Origin: Baffinella frigidus
Lineage: Eukaryota; Cryptophyceae; Cryptomonadales; Baffinellaceae
Assembly: GCA_026770585.1 (NCBI GenBank)
Contig: MU646681.1
Span: 297,247-314,608, forward strand
Direction: 5' to 3'
Length of the DNA stretch: 17,362 nt
The notes under the pieces are model-generated. The model ran no database searches and was not told the origin of the DNA. It saw nothing but the letters and a program-made list of their open reading frames with translations. The translations under genes were made by a program, and so were the position numbers. Positions 12,905 through 17,362 of this stretch are shown here, in pieces (position 1 is the stretch's first letter; each line of letters starts with the position of its first letter).

Positions 12905-13211
12905 GCCCCTCGCACGCGTCCACAGCCAGCACCGCGCTCTCCGGCCTCCGCACTCCCTCTCTGCGCTTTAGCTTCCTCGCCGCCAGAACCTTCTTCACCT
13001 CCTCAATCTCTGACATCTGGTGCCCCCCCTCCGAGAGACAGGGGAACTTCCCAGCGTTCCACCACCAACACGGCAAACTCCGGCCTCAGCATTCCACGCT
13101 AGGCCCCACAAGGTACCCTCTCTCCACCGCCGCTGATCCATCGCTGCGCCGCCAGATTCTGCTTCACCAGCTCTGTCTCTGAAATGCCCCAGTCAGATTC
13201 CGAATCCGAGA
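12905..13211 (-). pseudogene. Tandem coding-like remnant of unknown gene
   Basis: Two minus-strand pieces look like divergent tandem copies. One (about 13211-13101) reads DSESDWGISETELVKQNLAA then a stop after about 17 more residues. The other (13016 to about 12905) reads MSEIEEVKKVLAARKLKRRE and continues for about 25 residues. Both share an ISE-x-E-x-V-K-x-x-LAA pattern and a following GERV/EGVRRP stretch, on DNA with CCGCCAGAnnCT in common. The helical, charged composition could be a coiled coil. I do not recognise the family. Flanking stops and lack of splice logic point to a remnant. Confidence 0.3.
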
Positions 13212-13247
13212 ACCCCTGCCCCAGTCTGGTCTTCCAAAGCCTTTCAG

Positions 13248-13317
13248 CATCCCTACACTCTCAGAAGAGTTCAGTGCAGGGGCATCCCTACACTCTCAGA
13301 AGAGTTCAGTGCAGGGG
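13248..13317 (+). repeat. 35 bp tandem repeat, two units
   Basis: CATCCCTACACTCTCAGAAG, followed by AGTTCAGTGCAGGGG, is repeated exactly twice. Confidence 0.95.
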
Positions 13318-13735
13318 CGTCCTGCATCCGCAGCAGCACTCCATCCCGCCCACTGCCACATGCTCCTCTACACTGAGAACCTCTGATACTGATGCGGACC
13401 ACCAAAAAATCCCTGTGCGGAGAAGCCTTTTTTTTTGCCCTCCACTTGCGACTCCTGCTAACTGGTGGGGTTGAGCAGGGAAATTACCGGACACTCTTGA
13501 TGCAAGGCTACTGGAAGACCGGTCGCTTCACCTCGCTTTCGCTTTCGACGTTACTTCACATCGACAGCCTTAGTAGAGGAGGTGGGGCGAGTCGTAACTT
13601 TTTTTCAACTTTTTAAAAGTGATTTTTAAAAGTCACTTTTCGTAACTTCCTTCGTAGAGCCCAAATTCAGTGTTTCTAATGAAACAGTAGGCGTTTCGGC
13701 AAGGCGGGTAAATACACACACAAAAAAACTTTTTT

Positions 13736-13861
13736 CCTCATGTCGAACTCCTCACTACCTCCTCAATCGGTCATTTAGGTCCTTTAGGTTTTAATTTCGC
13801 CCAACATACCTAAAGGACCTAAAGGACCGATTGAGGAGGTAGTGAGGAGTTCGACATGAGG
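13736..13861. repeat. 126 bp inverted repeat with 53 bp stem
   Basis: Perfect 37 bp arms (13736-13772 and 13825-13861) enclose a further 15 bp of pairing (TTTAGGTCCTTTAGG with its complement) after a single A/G mismatch. A loop of about 20 bases reads TTTTAATTTCGCCCAACATA. The inner part is a copy of the TAGGTCCTTTAGG repeat, and a second copy (about 13860-13960) directly follows. Confidence 0.9.
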
Positions 13862-13965
13862 TCCTTTAGGTCCTTTAGGTTTTAAATGCTCCCAACATAT
13901 GCCAACGACACGCCGTTCCGTAGAAGGGATCTGCAGGGAAAGCATGTTTGCTTTCGGATCGCGTT
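13860..13965 (+). repeat. TAGGTCCTTTAGG repeat, full-length copy
   Basis: It runs from GGTCCTTTAGGTCCTTTAGG through CCAACGACACGCCGTTCCGT to GCATGTTTGCTTTCGGATCG, matching the copy at 12318-12412 to its end. This defines a unit of about 95-100 bp. Confidence 0.75.
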
Positions 13966-14122
13966 TCGCTCTCCAGTGTAGAGGCTCGTGAAGAGGGGAT
14001 ACAGGGTGACTCTCTTGGGGTCTTTGAGGAGTCCCCCCAAGTCAGCCTCCTTTGAGGCTCATGGTATCCCATGGTTGAAGTATAAAAGCTCCAGCCACGG
14101 ATACCCCACAAGGTGAGAGGGA

Positions 14123-15433
14123 TTGCAAGAGGGAGCACGATTCCAGGAAAAAAGTTTTTTCAGGAGAAAGGTCCTAGAAAGAAAAACCATTCGCACTGGT
14201 CAAATTCTCCACTTTTTCTTTCTCATCGATAATGACCACGAGAAGCGACGGGTACAACACGGGTACAAGAGGAGCGGCTTCGCAGCGCCGTCTGTGCTGC
14301 TCCGCTGGCCTCCACGGCAAGACTGGAGTGAGCCTCGTGCGCTGGGGAGGATGCTGGCTCTTGGTCTTCGAGGTGGGCGGGTGATGCTGGTGGACGAGGC
14401 GACCGGGGACATGAGGTGGGAAACAGGGGCTCGCACAGAGTTAGGTTGGTGTGATGTGGCGATGTCCCCGAGCGGCAGGTTCGTGGCGAGCGTGGGGGGC
14501 GATGTGAAGCACTGGACGCTCTGGGACGCCGCGAGCGGGGCGGTACACAGGGTGGGAGCCACGCACGACGGAACTGGTGCGTGCATCTGCGGGGAGGGTC
14601 ACCAATTCCAGCCGGCATGCCCCGTAGTGGCGCACACAGCGGAGTTAACCACGGTGGCCTTCTCGCCGTGCGGACACAGATTTGCCACCGGAGGAGCAGA
14701 CGTTGCGGTGGTCCTGTGGGACGTGCAGACAGGGGAGGCGCAACGACGCATTCAGGGAGGTTCCAGATGGGCAGTACAGACTCTCTCCTTCTCGGCGGAT
14801 GGGGCGCGGCTGGCGAGCGCGAGTGGCGATAGGTCCATCCGCGTCTGGGTCGCGGCGACGGGGGCGCTGCTCCGCACGATTCCGGAAGCTCACAAAGGAT
14901 ACGCGTCCGGGGTGCACTTCTCCCCCAGAGACAACCGTTTGCTCGCGAGCGCGGGTGTCGACTACCAGATTCACTTGTGGAACGCCGACAGCGGCGAGAA
15001 GATCAGGAGCTTCGCAGGGCTCGGATGTTCGGTGTTTTCGCCGGACGGACAAACGATCGCAACTGCCAGTGCCAACTTGCGTGAGGTGCGCTTGGTCGAT
15101 GCGCAGTCGGGAGCAGAGCGGGTCAGGATGGTTGGCCACGCGACCGTCGTTTACCGTGCCCGTGCCTCGTTCTCGCTCGACGGGAGCAAGCTCGTCTCGG
15201 GCTGCAGTGGCGGAACCTGCAATGTGTGGGACTCGTCGACCGGAGCGCTCCTCCGCACTATCGAGGCGGGGATGGGAAAGATTGTCAGCTCAGTGGTGTG
15301 GGGACGCGACTGGGTGCGGGACACGCAGAGAGGCGAGGCGTTCGCGATGGGGCACCACCCGCGACTCGGGGCGAGGTCGCGGGTGCTTGAGCTTGAAGTG
15401 GGGGTAGTTCGGATGATCCTGGACCGCGTGTAA
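14123..15433 (+). CDS. WD40-repeat beta-propeller protein
   Basis: The open frame is 436 residues if the first ATG is used. The conserved part begins by residue 77 (MLALGLRGGRVMLVDEATG). Alignment with the minus-strand copy extends about 20 residues upstream (to about residue 57, LLRWPPRQDW), so the true start is probably upstream of 14351 but is uncertain. Blade-ending motifs are LWDAASG (about residue 132), LWDVQTG (198), VWVAATG (241), LWNADSG (285), LVDAQSG (325) and VWDSSTG (369). A degenerate first blade around residues 85-105 makes a likely seven-bladed propeller. FSPCG, FSADG, FSPRD, FSPDG and FSLDG turns precede them. There is no other domain, membrane segment or catalytic motif. WD40 propellers are protein-interaction scaffolds; no partner can be named. 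No intron is needed. An AATAAA lies at 15605-15610. Confidence 0.85.
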   Translation: MQEGARFQEKSFFRRKVLERKTIRTGQILHFFFLIDNDHEKRRVQHGYKRSGFAAPSVLLRWPPRQDWSEPRALGRMLALGLRGGRVMLVDEATGDMRWETGARTELGWCDVAMSPSGRFVASVGGDVKHWTLWDAASGAVHRVGATHDGTGACICGEGHQFQPACPVVAHTAELTTVAFSPCGHRFATGGADVAVVLWDVQTGEAQRRIQGGSRWAVQTLSFSADGARLASASGDRSIRVWVAATGALLRTIPEAHKGYASGVHFSPRDNRLLASAGVDYQIHLWNADSGEKIRSFAGLGCSVFSPDGQTIATASANLREVRLVDAQSGAERVRMVGHATVVYRARASFSLDGSKLVSGCSGGTCNVWDSSTGALLRTIEAGMGKIVSSVVWGRDWVRDTQRGEAFAMGHHPRLGARSRVLELEVGVVRMILDRV

Positions 15434-15604
15434 TGGTCGGGACCATTAAGCACGTGGTCCCGATTTAGGAAGAGGGATAGATCAACGGGAGGGACATAGC
15501 ATTCATCTATACACACTGGTACAACATGAGCCTCGGGAGCATCGGTGCGACAGATGTCTTCGGGGCCAACAGCCACGCTCGGTCAGGGCACGCACCCCTG
15601 ACTG

Positions 15605-15610
15605 AATAAA
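15605..15610 (+). promoter_or_regulatory. Candidate polyadenylation signal
   Basis: AATAAA about 170 bp after the WD40 stop codon. It is placed by position only; many algae do not depend on this hexamer. Confidence 0.3.
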
Positions 15611-16080
15611 CACAGCTTTGAACTTCCTAGGACGCTGGAGCTTGAAATGCACTCTGGTCAAATTCGGATTCTAAAGGACTATATAATTCTGAGTCTCCTC
15701 CTTTCGGGGGTGTTGACGCCTTGGTCTCCGTTTTACAACAACGAGTAGTGTGTGAGAGAGTGTGTGAAAGCTCCCCTCAGAACGACAAGCATTTACTGAG
15801 AAACACCCAGAGTTCCTGGAAGAAACCGAGCCAGTACAGGGAGGTTTTGGTTGAGAAGAGAGCCTGCCGGGCCGGCTGAGCGGTAGGACCAGATGACGTG
15901 TGTGAGAGAACTCCAGATCCTAGTCGCCCAAAAACACCTGCAAGGGGGTCTTAGTACGTGGTCAGGCTGGTCTTGTAAACAATAAACTCTCTCTCTCTCT
16001 CTCTTCCCGTCCAAGCGCCCCCCCTCTCCTCACCGACGTCTCCCTGCCACACTCTTTCACGAAAGAGGGCGTGCAGCCGC
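15611..16080. other. No gene seen; CT tract
   Basis: Intergenic sequence with an AATAAACT and CT microsatellite (about 15981-16004). The open minus frames have low-complexity composition. Confidence 0.5.
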
Positions 16081-16087
16081 TTTTCGG

Positions 16088-16160
16088 TTCCTTTGGAACC
16101 TTTAGAAACTTTAACTCCCACCATACGCGGACCCTGGAACTGGTTCTGAAGAAAAGCCCT
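16088..16160 (+). repeat. CTCCCACCATA repeat, copy 1
   Basis: CTTTGGAACCTTTAG, then CTCCCACCATACGCGGAC and CTGGAACTGGTTCTGAAG, is paralleled at 16581-16665. The two are probably distant relatives of the TAGGTCCTTTAGG family. Confidence 0.6.
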
Positions 16161-16203
16161 GATAGGTCCCGGTTCGCGGGCCGTCCCCGAGGACCCCGCG
16201 CGA

Positions 16204-16325
16204 CTACAGAGGTTACTCGAAATTAAGGACACGCACCGCCCTAGGACCCTACAGTAGGGATAGTTCTAGGAGCTTAAGACCACCCTAGGGCGGTGCGTGT
16301 CCTTAATTTCGAGCAACCCCTGTAG
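16204..16325. mobile_element. 122 bp MITE, CTACAG...CCTAGGGCGG family (complete)
   Basis: Terminal inverted repeats of about 42 bp start CTACAGAGGTTACTCGAAAT at the left, and the right end is the near-perfect complement ending AACCCCTGTAG. The repeat runs through GGACACGCACCGCCCTAGG. The central spacer is about 38 bp. Partial copies occur at about 1371, 1527, 1766, 6022, 7075 and 7522. Confidence 0.85.
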
Positions 16326-16580
16326 CTCTGTTCCTTTCCCGGAAATGGGAGCGTTCGCGCCCCTGTCTCCGTTCGTACACAACGTACAGAGTGCACATGA
16401 CGTCTCTCTAGGTCCTGCGCAGACAGTCTCAGTGGGGGTGCATACATGGCGGCCGTGTTGGTAGCAACAAAGGTCTCCCTCTGGCTTCTTCTCGTCAGCA
16501 AATCCGGGCAGGGGCAGGAGGGGTATTCGGCTAGGGAGGAGGGAAGGGCACAGGCGAGAGGGCTCGGAGGAATGTTTTTT
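16326..16580. other. No gene seen
   Basis: Short overlapping open frames on the minus strand, with no recognisable product. Confidence 0.4.
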
Positions 16581-16665
16581 TAGGCCCTTTAGGTTCTTCG
16601 AGCTCCCACCATAGGCGAACACTGGAACTGGTTTTGCAAAAAAGCCATGCTTCCTTTCGGATCAC
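16581..16665 (+). repeat. CTCCCACCATA repeat, copy 2
   Basis: CCCTTTAGGTTCTTCGAG, then CTCCCACCATAGGCGAAC and CTGGAACTGGTTTTGC, ending CCTTTCGGATCACATC. The start (CCTTTAGG) and end (CTTTCGGAT) match the ends of the 95-100 bp TAGGTCCTTTAGG unit. Confidence 0.6.
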
Positions 16666-16740
16666 ATCAAGCCCCCCGGTGCTCGTACCGGGGAGAACGA
16701 GGGTTAGTCAATATTGTTACAATGTAGGGCCCTTGACCTT

Positions 16741-16875
16741 GGGTTACCGCCTCAGGGTGAAAACGCGATTTTTGAGTTACCGGTTACCGCGGTACCGCCG
16801 CCGGTAACTCGCGAGGACCGGTTACCGATACCGGATTTGAGACCCGGTCACTGTTACCCAAAAACAGTTACCCCC
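16741..16875. promoter_or_regulatory. Cluster of GGTTACCG motifs with inverted repeat
   Basis: About nine GTTACC/GGTAAC or close variants occur in 135 bp. They include a 10 bp perfect inverted repeat, GAGTTACCGG (16774-16783) with CCGGTAACTC (16801-16810). No gene start lies nearby, so a regulatory role is speculative and it may be a simple decayed repeat. Confidence 0.4.
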
Positions 16876-17130
16876 ATCCCTGGTCAACAACAACGTGTGG
16901 AGTGCAGATGACCTCACTGCCGTTTCGTTGAGAGTATGAGGCTTTCGAGCCCGTGCGCTGTACCACTCCTGTGTACATCAACAGTGCACTGCTGTGTTAA
17001 CGGTTCTTGAAAGTCTAGTGGCGGTAAGAGTTTTGCCATGGTGGTTGGGCTCTCCGACTAGGGCCCCAGGGATACTTGCTTCAACAACAAAGTCTTTTCT
17101 TTGGACCACATCAGTGAGGGTGACTCCATG
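16876..17130. other. No gene seen
   Basis: No motif, repeat or convincing open frame was recognised in this stretch. Confidence 0.4.
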
Positions 17131-17256
17131 CCACGCCAGAGAGCTCGAGGAAAACCGACACCTTGTCCACGTCAGATCTGACGTCATTGACTTAACTATT
17201 CTGGGTATTTCCCCTCAATGATGTCAAAAGCGGATGTTTCGAGCCCTCTGGCGTGG
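17131..17256. mobile_element. 126 bp MITE, CCACGCCAGA family
   Basis: CCACGCCAGAGAGCTCG at the left matches CGAGCCCTCTGGCGTGG at the right with one mismatch over 17 bp. It has the same length as the copy at 3267-3392 and shares interior blocks (TCCACGTCAGATCTGACGTC-type palindrome, GATGTCAAAAGCGGATGTTT). Flanks are TG on both sides here and CA on both sides at 3267-3392, so a 2 bp target duplication is possible. Confidence 0.85.
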
Positions 17257-17283
17257 TGGGTAGTGGAGATGACGACGACAGCA

Positions 17284-17325
17284 CATCCTCCCCTCGGAGC
17301 GTGCCCTGCATCCTCCCCTCGGAGC

Positions 17326-17327
<2 letters not shown>
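17284..17327 (+). repeat. 25 bp tandem repeat, two units
   Basis: CATCCTCCCCTCGGAGCGT occurs twice, 25 bp apart. Confidence 0.85.

Positions 17328-17362
<35 letters not shown>
17328..17362 (+). other. Terminal poly-C run, probable artefact
   Basis: The window ends in 35 consecutive C. Runs like this at contig ends usually come from sequencing or assembly failure. Confidence 0.6.

Noticed and set aside
14200-15139. Several minus-strand and alternate-frame open frames across the WD40 gene
   Set aside because: They are shadows of GC-rich WD40 coding sequence; only the plus frame shows repeated WD/FSPDG motifs and conservation with the paralogue.

Overview
The window looks like nuclear DNA from a eukaryotic microalga or similar protist. 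It has plant-type TTTAGGG/CCCTAAA telomere-like tracts inside the sequence, GT-AG introns, CT microsatellites, and many small transposable elements packed between few genes. I cannot name the species. There is no rRNA gene, no intact tRNA gene and no CRISPR array. Less than about a fifth of the sequence is convincingly coding. The right end is a run of 35 C that looks like a sequencing or assembly artefact.

Layout. Positions 1-3000 are mostly repeats, with minus-strand exon-like pieces: a PH-domain-like piece at 1198-1267 and a triplicated exon-like block at 2191-2711. Positions about 2850-3823 and about 5236-5710 are two copies of one cassette. Each has a roughly 120 bp divergent promoter between first exons of two genes: a minus-strand gene starting MAAWFSGLVNTVAG, and a plus-strand gene for a membrane-anchored collagen-like protein. 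The left copy is wrecked by insertions. The right copy continues into a four-exon collagen-like gene (5594-8358), whose introns are filled with CCCTAAA-like DNA.

Positions 8501-8737 hold two small TIR elements. Positions 8949-10063 are a short LTR-type element with identical 131 bp LTRs and a GTTTG target duplication. Its body is a decayed reading frame with a Copia RNase H-like stretch.

Positions 10325-15433 hold a head-to-head pair of WD40 beta-propeller genes. The plus copy (14123-15433) is intact. The minus copy (10325 to about 11990) is split by a 526 bp TRIM-like retroelement with 91-95 bp LTRs, a CACCG target duplication, a polypurine tract and a tRNA-like segment across the 5' LTR junction. 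Between the two genes lies a cluster of TAGGTCCTTTAGG repeats and long perfect hairpins. The rest of the right side is MITE-type repeats.

I see no single operon-like system. The most notable points are the duplicated divergent promoter cassette, the telomere-repeat introns of the collagen-like gene, and the two miniature LTR elements with clean target duplications.
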